Source of the DNA: an uncultured Collinsella sp.
GTDB lineage: Bacteria; Actinomycetota; Coriobacteriia; Coriobacteriales; Coriobacteriaceae
Length of the DNA: 11,743 nt
NCBI GenBank assembly: GCA_900758885.1
Contig: CAAETD010000052.1
Span: 1-11,743 of the forward strand
Direction: 5' to 3'
Both the position numbers and the translations under genes were made by a program. Under the pieces are notes generated by a model. It was not told the DNA's origin, searched no databases, and was given only the letters and a program-made list of their open reading frames with translations. This document shows positions 1-8,651 of the stretch, piece by piece (position 1 is the first letter of the stretch; the number at the start of each line of letters is the position of its first letter).

Positions 1-37
1 AAAGGCCACCCTGCGCCAAACCCGGCGCAGGGGGGCC
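1..37 (-). terminator. Intrinsic terminator after the threonine aldolase gene
   Basis: A 9-bp GC-rich stem (9-17 with 24-32) is extended, after one mismatch, by four more pairs (4-7 with 34-37); the loop is six bases (18-23). Read on the minus strand the stem is followed by TTT, where the window ends, so the full U-tract cannot be seen. It lies 18 bases past the stop codon of the aldolase gene, as expected for the end of that transcription unit. Confidence 0.85.
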
Positions 38-54
38 CTCGTCATTACATCAGG

Positions 55-1080
55 CTACAGGACAGCCGCCAACGCGTCGATATCCCCCCGCGTCGTGGCC
101 CAGCTGGTGCAAAAACGCACCACCGTGTGGGTCTCGTCGTACTTTTCCCAGTACTCGATCGAGGCATGTTCGCGAATGCGCGCCATGTCCTCGTTGGGCA
201 GAATCACGAACTGCTGGTTTGTGGGCGTCTCCAAGAAGAACCGGTAGCCGTGCTCGTGCAGCACGCGACGAAGCGCCCGCGCGGTTTCGATCGCCTGACG
301 GCCAATCTCAAAATACAGGCCGTCGGTAAAGAGCGCCTCAAACTGCACGCCCGTCAGGCGACCCTTGGCCAACAGCGCGCCGTGCTGCTTAATACGCGGA
401 ATGGGATGCGCCGGGGCGTGCACGCCGCAGAACACCACAGCCTCGCCGCAAAGCGCGCCGCACTTGGTGCCGCCAATGTAGAATACGTCGCACAGCTGCG
501 CCAGCTCGGGCAGGGTAATGTCGCACTCATCGGCCGCCAGCGCATAGGCCAGACGAGCACCGTCCACAAACAGCGGAATCTCGCGCTTCTGGCACACCGC
601 GTGAATCGCCGCGAGCTCGGCCTTGGAGTACAGCGTGCCGTACTCGGTCGATAAACTCACGTACACGGCACCCGGGAACACTGTGTGCTCGTAGCTCTCG
701 TTTTCGTAGAACACCTGGATATAGTTCTCGAGGTCCTCGGCGTGCATCTTGCCCTCGTAGCCGGGGATGGTGAGCACCTTGTGGCCGCCAAACTCGATGG
801 CGCCCGCCTCGTGACAGGCGACGTGACCAGTCTCGGCAGCAACGACGCCCTCGTAGGGCGCAAGCAGCATGTCGATCACCGTCGCGTTGGCCTGCGTGCC
901 GCCCACCAGAAAAAACACGTCGGCATCGGGGGCCTGGCAGGCCTCGCGAATAAGTTGCTTGGCGCGCTCGGTATGCGCATCGGTACCGTAGCCAGGCTGC
1001 GGTTCCATGTTGGTATCGACGAGCGCCTGCAGCACTGCCGGATGTGCACCGTGGGAATAGTCGTTGTTGAACGCGAGCAT
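55..1080 (-). CDS. ltaE: Low-specificity L-threonine aldolase (PLP enzyme)
   Basis: 341 residues, of the beta-eliminating lyase/threonine aldolase family (fold-type I PLP enzymes). The family cleaves L-threonine or L-allo-threonine to glycine and acetaldehyde in the cytoplasm. Visible family features are an N-terminal FNNDYSHGAHP segment, YGTDAHT near residues 31-37, the cofactor phosphate-binding GGTQANA at 60-66, VDGARL at 172-177 (D173 should contact the pyridine nitrogen), and GGTKCG at 203-208, where K206 is the expected Schiff-base lysine. A conserved-looking RFCTSW lies at 322-327. The length is normal for the family. The ATG at 1080 is preceded by GAGAGG about six bases upstream. The gene lies 45 bases after the PAP2 gene and could be co-transcribed with it. 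Stereochemical preference cannot be read from sequence, and some relatives act on other beta-hydroxy amino acids. Confidence 0.93.
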   Translation of the reverse strand: MLAFNNDYSHGAHPAVLQALVDTNMEPQPGYGTDAHTERAKQLIREACQAPDADVFFLVGGTQANATVIDMLLAPYEGVVAAETGHVACHEAGAIEFGGHKVLTIPGYEGKMHAEDLENYIQVFYENESYEHTVFPGAVYVSLSTEYGTLYSKAELAAIHAVCQKREIPLFVDGARLAYALAADECDITLPELAQLCDVFYIGGTKCGALCGEAVVFCGVHAPAHPIPRIKQHGALLAKGRLTGVQFEALFTDGLYFEIGRQAIETARALRRVLHEHGYRFFLETPTNQQFVILPNEDMARIREHASIEYWEKYDETHTVVRFCTSWATTRGDIDALAAVL

Positions 1081-1125
1081 GGCAATCCTCTCTTACCGGG
1101 TATCGGCCAGATGATTCAAACGGAG

Positions 1126-1989
1126 CTATTGTACGCCGCTGGGATAGGCAATGCGCGCGGCAAGGCACTCAAGTGCCAGTACCAGAGCAAAACCGCAGCT
1201 CACGTCACTCAAAAAGTGCGCTCCGATCACGATGCGGCCAAACGCGACGAGCGCCGCGACCACAGCCGCCGTCCAAAAGACCACACGGCGGCGCGACGGC
1301 TTTTCCTTAAGGGCCGTCGCGGGAAGCCCAGCGAGCATGAGGCCGATTGCCGCGTGCGCCGTGTGTCCGCTCGCAAACGACTTAAAGCCGTCCTTGACTA
1401 CACCGGCGGCAATATAGGCCCACTTGTCGGGGTTGCCGATCACCCACCACGGCTGAAACTCGAGTCCCTGCGTCGCCTCGATCACGCGCATGCGTGGGCG
1501 CGACCACAGCGGCTTGACAATCACGTTGAGGATGATGGCCTGAGCGACCCACACGACAAGCACCATCAACGCCCAGCGCGTGAGCTCGTCGGGCTCGGTC
1601 GTGCGCGTGAGGCGATAGACGACAAGGTTAGCGGCGATGACCAGCACAAACGTCAGCACCAACTGAACCGCGATGAGTTTGCCGCCAACCCGCAGGGACG
1701 AAACGATCTCGTAGCCGGCCAGGCCAATGTTGACGAGGATGCCGAGCACGGCGAGCCATTTGCTCCCCCTGGAGTCGGGACGCACCGCGCGCACGAGCAT
1801 AACGCCCGCGATGCTCGCCGTCAGCTCGAACGGCAGCTCGCCGGCGGCCTCGATAAAGCGACCGTACATGCTGCCGATATTGAACAGCGCGCTCGAGATC
1901 TGATAATCGAAGAAACTGCCCACGCCCAGACAAAGGCACAAGACAACCGCGATAATGGCGACATCTTTCTTATAGATGTATCCGAACAT
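1126..1989 (-). CDS. PAP2-family integral membrane phosphatase
   Basis: 287 residues from the ATG at 1989, which has AAAGGAA five to six bases upstream. An in-frame start 13 codons earlier lacks that signal and adds a charged, non-membrane tail. The protein is very hydrophobic, with about six membrane segments (roughly residues 9-28, 55-68, 78-97, 105-125, 138-158 and 235-275 in parts). All three PAP2 motifs are present in the last half: K159-PLWSRP-R166 (the usual RP is R-M here), ASGH at 206-209, and R252-x5-H258-x3-D262. The family removes phosphate from lipid phosphates such as phosphatidic acid, undecaprenyl diphosphate or phosphatidylglycerophosphate, with H258 as the expected nucleophile. 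The substrate cannot be told from sequence. The N-terminal membrane segments ahead of the catalytic domain make it longer than minimal PAP2 proteins of about 200 residues. Confidence 0.87.
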   Translation of the reverse strand: MFGYIYKKDVAIIAVVLCLCLGVGSFFDYQISSALFNIGSMYGRFIEAAGELPFELTASIAGVMLVRAVRPDSRGSKWLAVLGILVNIGLAGYEIVSSLRVGGKLIAVQLVLTFVLVIAANLVVYRLTRTTEPDELTRWALMVLVVWVAQAIILNVIVKPLWSRPRMRVIEATQGLEFQPWWVIGNPDKWAYIAAGVVKDGFKSFASGHTAHAAIGLMLAGLPATALKEKPSRRRVVFWTAAVVAALVAFGRIVIGAHFLSDVSCGFALVLALECLAARIAYPSGVQ

Positions 1990-2054
1990 GCTTTCCTTTC
2001 GGTCGGTCGAAGGGCGGTCAGCCTGCAATGTAGGTGAGACGAAGATGGCTTTGT

Positions 2055-2074
2055 CCCGTAAATACCCTTACAGG
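2055..2074 (-). promoter_or_regulatory. Small hairpin in the PAP2 gene leader
   Basis: On the minus strand seven bases pair with seven (one G-U) around a six-base loop (plus-strand arms 2055-2061 and 2068-2074). It lies about 65 bases upstream of the PAP2 start and has no U-tract, so it is not a standard terminator. A leader structure or chance are both possible. Confidence 0.25.
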
Positions 2075-2092
2075 TTGAGCATAAGTAAGCGA

Positions 2093-2190
2093 AAACGTTC
2101 CATTTGTGGCAAGGTGGCCCGAAGGAGGAGGGAAGCGTACTTGCGTACGCGACCGACGAGTGAGGGTCAGATTGCCCAAATGGGGCGTTT
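2093..2190 (+). repeat. 98-base hairpin-forming element between mfd and the PAP2 gene
   Basis: The outer arms 2093-2112 and 2172-2190 form 19 pairs with a single bulged T (2107); two of the pairs are G-T wobbles (2098-2099 with 2184-2185). After two mismatches the stem resumes with 2115-2120 against 2164-2169, one more wobble. At the tip there is a perfect 6-bp hairpin, 2135-2140 with 2145-2150, around a four-base loop. All three wobbles pair as G-U in plus-strand RNA but become A-C mismatches in minus-strand RNA, so the fold suits a plus-strand transcript. The neighbouring genes are transcribed from the minus strand. No coding potential is evident inside it. It may be a dispersed palindromic repeat, a MITE-like relic or a structured RNA; I cannot tell which from one copy. 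Confidence 0.55.
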
Positions 2191-2204
2191 GCAGCGTCGA
2201 CCCG

Positions 2205-5200
2205 TTAGTCGTCGTCGCTCGCACCCAGCTGTTGCAGCAGCATGAGCGCCGCGGCCACCGGGCCGGTGCCGTCGTTGGCATCGAGGCCGCGGCCCAGGCC
2301 GCTGCCCGCGCCGGCGCCCGCCTTGTAGGGCACCGACAGCTTGCGGCTCTTGGGGAAGTTCACCGCGCCATAGCGGGTCTTAAGTTCAAAGGCCACTTTC
2401 TTGGGCACCTCGACGCCCAAAAACGTGATGCGTCCGCCGCTGAGCGTGACACTCTCGAGCCCCAAGCGCTCGCCGCGGATGCGGATACGCGCGCGGTTGA
2501 ACAGGTTGAGTCCCGCCAACGGCAGCTCGCCATGCGCGGCCTCGGTCTCCTCCTGCACCTCGTCGATACTCTCCAAGTCCTCAGCCGCCGCGAGCTTGCG
2601 GTACACGAGCACGCGCTGGTCCACCGCCGGCATGTACTCCTCGGACAAGAAGTAGTCTGCCGGCAGGTTGATGCCCACGCTCGCCGCCTCCACGCCGGCA
2701 TCGTCATCGCCGCGCGCCTCGGCCACGGCCTGTCCCAGCATCTGCGTAAACAGGTCAAAGCCCACGCTCGACAGGTTGCCGTGCTGCTCGGCACCCATGA
2801 GCGAACCGGCACCGCGGATCTCCAGATCGCGCATGGCGATGCGCATGCCGCTGCCCAGGTCCTGGAACTCGGAAAGCGCGGTCAGACGCGCCGTGGCCTC
2901 CTCGGTGAGCGGCAGCTCACCCGGGAACATAAAGTACGCGTATGCCTGCGTGGCCGAGCGGCCAACACGGCCCTTGAGCTGGTAGAGCTGTGCCAGGCCC
3001 AAGCGCTGCGAGTCCTCGATGATCAGCGTGTTGGCCGTTGCGTTGTCGATGCCGCTCTCCACGATGGTCGTGGCGATGAGCACGTCGATCTTCTTGGTCG
3101 CGAACTCGATCATCACGTCCTCGACCTCGCGCGGGCTCATCTTGCCGTGCGCCACGCCCACGCGCGCCTCGGGCGCGGCCTCGTGCACGCGCGCCACGGC
3201 ATCATCGATGGTCTTGACGCGGTTGGACACGTAATACACCTGACCGCCGCGGCCCACCTCCAGGCGAATCGCCGCACTCACCACGTCGGGGTCGTACTCC
3301 CCCACGTGCACGATTACGGGGCGGCGCCCGGTCGGCGGCGTCGTGATCAGGCTCATGTCGCGCACGCCGCTCGTGGCCATCTGCATGGTACGCGGAATGG
3401 GCGTTGCCGAAAGCGTGAGCACGTCAATCTGCTCGCGCAGGTTCTTGAGCTGCTCCTTGTGCTGCACGCCAAAGCGCTGCTCCTCGTCAATGATCACCAG
3501 GCCCAGGTTCTTGGGGTTCACATCGGCCGAAAGCAGACGATGCGTGCCGATGAGCACATCAATCGTGCCCTCGGCAAACGCCTTGAGCGCGCGCTTCTGC
3601 TGCGCCGGGGTGCGGAAGCGGCTGAGCACTTCGACCTCGAGGCCAAACGGGGCAAAGCGCTCAAAGAGCGTCTCGTAGTGCTGCTGGGCCAGAATGGTCG
3701 TGGGGCAGAGCACCATGACTTGGCGGCCGGAGTCCACGCACTTAAACGCCGCGCGCAGGGCAACCTCGGTCTTGCCGAAACCCACGTCGCCGCACAGCAG
3801 GCGATCCATGGGCTTGGGCGACTCCATATCGGCCTTGATGTCGGCGATAGCCTCCAGCTGGTCGCGTGTCTCGTCGTAGGGGAAGCTCTCCTCCATCTCA
3901 ATCTGCTCGGGCGTATCGGGCGGACAGGCGATACCGGTAATCGACGAGCGGCGCGTATACAGGTCGACCAGGTCAAACGCCAGCTTTTTGGCGTTCTTGC
4001 GCGCCTTGTTGGTGGCACGCGTCCAGTCGGCGGTATTGAGCCTGGTCAGGCGCGGCTTGTCGCCGTCGGGGCCAACGTAGCGCGTGATGCGGTCGACCTG
4101 TTCGAGCGGCACGTAGAGCTTGTCGCCATCGGCATATTCCAGCAAAAAGTAGTCGCGTTCCTTGCCGCCCACTTCCTGGCGCGCGATCTCGCTAAAGAGC
4201 GCGATGCCGTGGGTAGCGTGCACCACGTAGTCGCCCGGCTTAAACGGGAAGGTGATCTGCGTAATGTCAACCTTGCGGCGGCTGCGCGCGCGGTTGGCAT
4301 CCATGCGGGCATTGAGGTCGGCAATCGAGAACACGGCCAAATTGGCGTCGGGCACCACCACGCCCTGCGGCAGGGCAGCGTCCACAAAGGTCACGCGCCC
4401 GCGCGAGATGGTGGGCACGGCAGCGCCGGCGGCAGCCTGCGCGGCGCCCGCCTCGAGCGAGCGGGCGTTGAGCGCGTCGGCCTTACGCTCGCGAATGGAA
4501 GCATGGGCCTCCTGGCGTGCGGCACGGTCGGCGGAATCCGCCGCTGCCACGCGTACGCGCTCGCCAATGACGCCGGCATTTTCGGGCGCCGCGGTCAGCG
4601 ATTCCTCAAAGGTAATGCCCTCGTCGCCAAAGGTGAGTTCCATCGACTCGCGCGCACCGCGGTCGGGGATGGCAAACACGCAGGCATAGCGATTGCCCAC
4701 GACTTCCTGAATGCGCGTCATAAAACGGTTGTCCGAGCCCGCAATGGCCGGCTGCTCAATCTTGAGCTCTGCCGTCACCGCGCCGCCGGCACGAATGAGG
4801 CTCACGTAGTTCAGGCGCTGCTGGGCACCAAAGTCGAGCTGCTGAGCACGTACATATAGGCCATCCAGTCGGTCAATCCCCGCCTCGCCGGCACGGGCCT
4901 CGATATCCTCGTAGGCGCGCAGACAGTCGTCGAACAGCGAGCGCGGCTCGGACAGAACCACGAGCGCCTTGCCGCTCACGTGCGCCAGCGGGCTCACGGT
5001 CTGGCCGTACATCACCGGCAAAAAGCGGTCGAGTTCGGGCGTGACGATGCGCGCATCCACCATCTCGAGCAGCGCCGCCAACTTGCTGTCGTCCTGGCTG
5101 GCGCGGTAGAGCGCCACATGCATGTTGTGGACGGCCTCGTCGGTAAGCGCCAGCTCACGGCACGGGAAAATCTCGATACTGTCCTCGTTGCCGATGGTCT

Positions 5201-5837
5201 GCCCCGTTGAGCTCACCATGCGGCGGATGCGATCGATCTCGTCGCCGAAGAACTCAATGCGCACGGGCGCTTTTTCCTGCGCGGGAAACACCTCGACGGT
5301 GTCGCCGTGCACGCGGAACAGGCCGGGCGCGTCGGCGGCGCCGGCATTGGTGTAGCCCATGCCCACCAGGCGATGCGGCACCTCGTCAAAAGGAATATCC
5401 TCGCCCACCGCAAAGGTCGTGGACTCCCAGTAGCGGCTCTCGACTGGCGGCACGCAGCGCAGCAACGCGCGGGCCGAGGCAACCATGATGCAGTTGTCCC
5501 CGCGCACGATGCGCCCGAGCGCCTCGCAGCGCTGCGCCACCACGGCGTCGTCGGGCGCCTGCTCGCGCCAAGGGTAGTCCTTGCGCTCGGGAAAGCGGCA
5601 CACGTGCGCCAGCCCCACATAGGCGGCCAGGCTGCGCGCAGCGCGATCGGCCGCGTCCTCGCCGCTCACAATGTAGACCGTCGGGCGCGGACGGCGCGCA
5701 AACTGGGCCGCCGCCATAAGCGTGCGACCCGACTGCGACACGGCCAGCGTCACGTCCTCGCCGGCATCGAGTCCCGCCTCGACGGTCTGCAGCGCCTCGG
5801 CAGTGTAGAGCTGCGCGGCTATACGGTGAATGAGCAT
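2205..5837 (-). CDS. mfd: Transcription-repair coupling factor Mfd
   Basis: 1210 residues, normal for Mfd (about 1150-1200). Mfd is a DNA translocase that pushes stalled RNA polymerase off template lesions and recruits UvrA through a UvrB-like region. Domains in order: N-terminal UvrB-homology region (about 1-330); RNA polymerase-interaction (CarD-like) domain at about 530-590, beginning FKPGDYVVHATHGIALF; superfamily 2 motor with Walker A GDVGFGKTE at 683-691 (K689), DEEQ from D784, and LSATPIPRTM near 808-817; translocation (TRG) motif region at about 1001-1028 with IRGAGSLMG; then the C-terminal regulatory domain. An Ala-rich linker precedes the polymerase-interaction domain, and the C-terminus ends in a Gly/Ala-rich stretch and DDD. 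Start: ATG 5837 with GGAGGAA five bases upstream, preferred over an in-frame start nine codons earlier. It follows nth by about 157 bases, with a hairpin between. Confidence 0.97.
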   Translation of the reverse strand: MLIHRIAAQLYTAEALQTVEAGLDAGEDVTLAVSQSGRTLMAAAQFARRPRPTVYIVSGEDAADRAARSLAAYVGLAHVCRFPERKDYPWREQAPDDAVVAQRCEALGRIVRGDNCIMVASARALLRCVPPVESRYWESTTFAVGEDIPFDEVPHRLVGMGYTNAGAADAPGLFRVHGDTVEVFPAQEKAPVRIEFFGDEIDRIRRMVSSTGQTIGNEDSIEIFPCRELALTDEAVHNMHVALYRASQDDSKLAALLEMVDARIVTPELDRFLPVMYGQTVSPLAHVSGKALVVLSEPRSLFDDCLRAYEDIEARAGEAGIDRLDGLYVRAQQLDFGAQQRLNYVSLIRAGGAVTAELKIEQPAIAGSDNRFMTRIQEVVGNRYACVFAIPDRGARESMELTFGDEGITFEESLTAAPENAGVIGERVRVAAADSADRAARQEAHASIRERKADALNARSLEAGAAQAAAGAAVPTISRGRVTFVDAALPQGVVVPDANLAVFSIADLNARMDANRARSRRKVDITQITFPFKPGDYVVHATHGIALFSEIARQEVGGKERDYFLLEYADGDKLYVPLEQVDRITRYVGPDGDKPRLTRLNTADWTRATNKARKNAKKLAFDLVDLYTRRSSITGIACPPDTPEQIEMEESFPYDETRDQLEAIADIKADMESPKPMDRLLCGDVGFGKTEVALRAAFKCVDSGRQVMVLCPTTILAQQHYETLFERFAPFGLEVEVLSRFRTPAQQKRALKAFAEGTIDVLIGTHRLLSADVNPKNLGLVIIDEEQRFGVQHKEQLKNLREQIDVLTLSATPIPRTMQMATSGVRDMSLITTPPTGRRPVIVHVGEYDPDVVSAAIRLEVGRGGQVYYVSNRVKTIDDAVARVHEAAPEARVGVAHGKMSPREVEDVMIEFATKKIDVLIATTIVESGIDNATANTLIIEDSQRLGLAQLYQLKGRVGRSATQAYAYFMFPGELPLTEEATARLTALSEFQDLGSGMRIAMRDLEIRGAGSLMGAEQHGNLSSVGFDLFTQMLGQAVAEARGDDDAGVEAASVGINLPADYFLSEEYMPAVDQRVLVYRKLAAAEDLESIDEVQEETEAAHGELPLAGLNLFNRARIRIRGERLGLESVTLSGGRITFLGVEVPKKVAFELKTRYGAVNFPKSRKLSVPYKAGAGAGSGLGRGLDANDGTGPVAAALMLLQQLGASDDD

Positions 5838-5862
5838 GCTGTTCCTCCGGCATCGCAACGCC

Positions 5863-5890
5863 AAAAGCCCGCCGGGGCAAGCTCGGCGGG
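5863..5890 (-). terminator. Terminator-like hairpin just upstream of the mfd ribosome site
   Basis: On the minus strand a perfect 7-bp GC stem (plus arms 5868-5874 and 5884-5890) with a nine-base loop is followed by CTTTT. It ends about 14 bases before the mfd Shine-Dalgarno site. It can act as the terminator of the nth unit or, if the mfd promoter lies upstream (5891-5994), as a leader attenuator. The U-run is short, so termination would probably be partial. Confidence 0.6.
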
Positions 5891-5964
5891 TCGTACGTCA
5901 AATACATTGTCTGTCATGGTAGCGCATGGAGAGGACTCCGGCTCAAGGGCAAACCCAGCCCCGC

Positions 5965-5989
5965 AAAAAACGCCAGACGAAGATGCGTT
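5965..5989 (-). terminator. Weak terminator candidate right after nth
   Basis: Minus-strand AACGC (5985-5989) pairs with GCGTT (5969-5973) around an 11-base loop and runs into six T residues. It starts within about ten bases of the nth stop codon. The stem is only five strong pairs, so this is a marginal call next to the better hairpin at 5863-5890. Confidence 0.35.
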
Positions 5990-5994
5990 CCGCC

Positions 5995-6660
5995 CTACCC
6001 CGCTACGCGCACGCTGGGGCACAAATCTGCCAGCGGACACTCGTCACACTTGGGTTTGCGGGCGTCGCAGATCTCGCGACCGAAGGTGATCCACTGATGG
6101 TTAACCGACTCCCAATACTCGTGCGGCAAAATCTTGAGCAGATCCTGCTCGGTCTTGAGCGGCTCCTTGGCATGCGTCTTGGGACTCAGCATCAGGCGGT
6201 GCGCAATGCGGTTGACGTGCGTGTCCACCGCAATGCCCTCCACGATGCCATACCCCACGTTGAGCACGATGTTCGCCGTCTTGCGTCCCACGCCCGGCAG
6301 CTTCACGAGTTCCTTCATGTCGGCCGGCACCTCGCCGCCATAGTCGGCGACGATCATCTGCGCGGCCTCGACGGCATGTTTGGCTTTGCTCTTGTAGAAG
6401 CCGAGCGACTTGATGGTGTCTGCCACGTCAGCCACGCTCGCCCCGGCCATGGCCTCGGGCGTGGGCCACTGGGCAAACAGCTGCGGCGTCACCTTGTTGA
6501 CCTGCGCGTCGGTCGTTTGCGCCGAGAGCAACACCGCGATCAGCAGGCGGAAGGGATTCTCGTGGTCCAAAAAGCACTCGACCGGGCCATAGCGACGGTT
6601 GAGGCGCTCACACACCTCAACGGCGCGCTCGCGTTTGGCGGCATTGGTCTCGCGTGGCAT
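5995..6660 (-). CDS. nth: Endonuclease III (DNA glycosylase/AP lyase)
   Basis: 221 residues, close to the usual 210-220. Nth excises oxidised pyrimidines and nicks the resulting abasic site in base-excision repair. The helix-hairpin-helix LPGVGRKTAN is at 121-130, with K127 the catalytic lysine. D146 in AVDTHVNR is the conserved aspartate. The C-terminal iron-sulfur motif is intact: C198-x6-C205-x2-C208-x5-C214, the classic 4Fe-4S spacing of Nth. Start: ATG 6660 with GAGGAG five bases upstream; an upstream in-frame start eight codons earlier has no such signal. It lies 63 bases after the ABC transporter gene and ahead of mfd, another repair gene. Confidence 0.97.
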   Translation of the reverse strand: MPRETNAAKRERAVEVCERLNRRYGPVECFLDHENPFRLLIAVLLSAQTTDAQVNKVTPQLFAQWPTPEAMAGASVADVADTIKSLGFYKSKAKHAVEAAQMIVADYGGEVPADMKELVKLPGVGRKTANIVLNVGYGIVEGIAVDTHVNRIAHRLMLSPKTHAKEPLKTEQDLLKILPHEYWESVNHQWITFGREICDARKPKCDECPLADLCPSVRVAG

Positions 6661-6679
6661 AACGACTCCTCGGCTCAAC

Positions 6680-6710
6680 GGCACAATAAACTTATGGGCA
6701 CAATTGTCCC
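6680..6710. repeat. Direct repeat and palindrome in the ABC-nth gap
   Basis: GGCACAAT occurs at 6680-6687 and again at 6697-6704, 17 bases apart. The second copy forms part of a near-palindrome, GGGCACAATTGTCCC (6696-6710), centred on ACAATTGT. It sits 20-50 bases upstream of the nth start and could be an operator or chance. No clear promoter hexamers accompany it. Confidence 0.3.
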
Positions 6711-6723
6711 ACGTCCGAGACGC

Positions 6724-8526
<1,803 letters not shown>

Positions 8527-8577
8527 GGGCTTCCTTTCGCGTCTGATAGGGCGAAACGCCATTGTTGCACACTAAAG

Positions 8578-8596
8578 CGCACTTCAGGCAAGTGCG
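8578..8596. repeat. Perfect 7-bp hairpin upstream of the ABC gene
   Basis: CGCACTT (8578-8584) and AAGTGCG (8590-8596) are perfectly complementary around a five-base loop. On the minus strand the stem is followed by CTTTAG, a poor U-tract. It may be a second hairpin of the rmuC terminator region or an operator/leader structure for the ABC gene, whose start is about 50 bases further on. Confidence 0.4.
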
Positions 8597-8601
8597 ACGC
8601 G

Positions 8602-8634
8602 AAAAGCGCCCGCGCCCCGCGCTTGCGCAGGCGC
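8602..8634 (-). terminator. Intrinsic terminator after rmuC
   Basis: On the minus strand a very GC-rich stem, with outer arms 8630-8634 and 8606-8610 and further GCGC pairs inside, is followed directly by TTTT (plus 8602-8605). It begins about 18 bases after the rmuC stop codon. Several alternative pairings are possible, but all give a strong stem next to the T-run. Confidence 0.65.
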
Positions 8635-8651
8635 CCCGCCGTCAGATGAAG

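Noticed and set aside
685..2037. 450-codon plus-strand open frame across the aldolase and PAP2 genes
   Set aside because: It spans two well-supported genes on the other strand and reads as low-complexity His/Arg/Ala-rich sequence.
2121..2132. Purine-rich GAAGGAGGAGGG as a plus-strand ribosome site
   Set aside because: It is a strong Shine-Dalgarno look-alike, but the only frame after it is the antisense shadow of mfd; it is better explained as part of the hairpin element.
2018..2281. 87-codon minus-strand frame across the mfd 3' end and the hairpin element
   Set aside because: It overlaps the mfd C-terminus in another frame and runs through both arms of the palindrome; no ribosome site or family was seen.
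2106..4859. 917-codon open frame on the plus strand, antisense to mfd
   Set aside because: It lies wholly opposite a textbook mfd, is rich in His, Arg, Ala and Leu as antisense frames of GC-rich genes are, has no recognisable domain and no convincing ribosome site.
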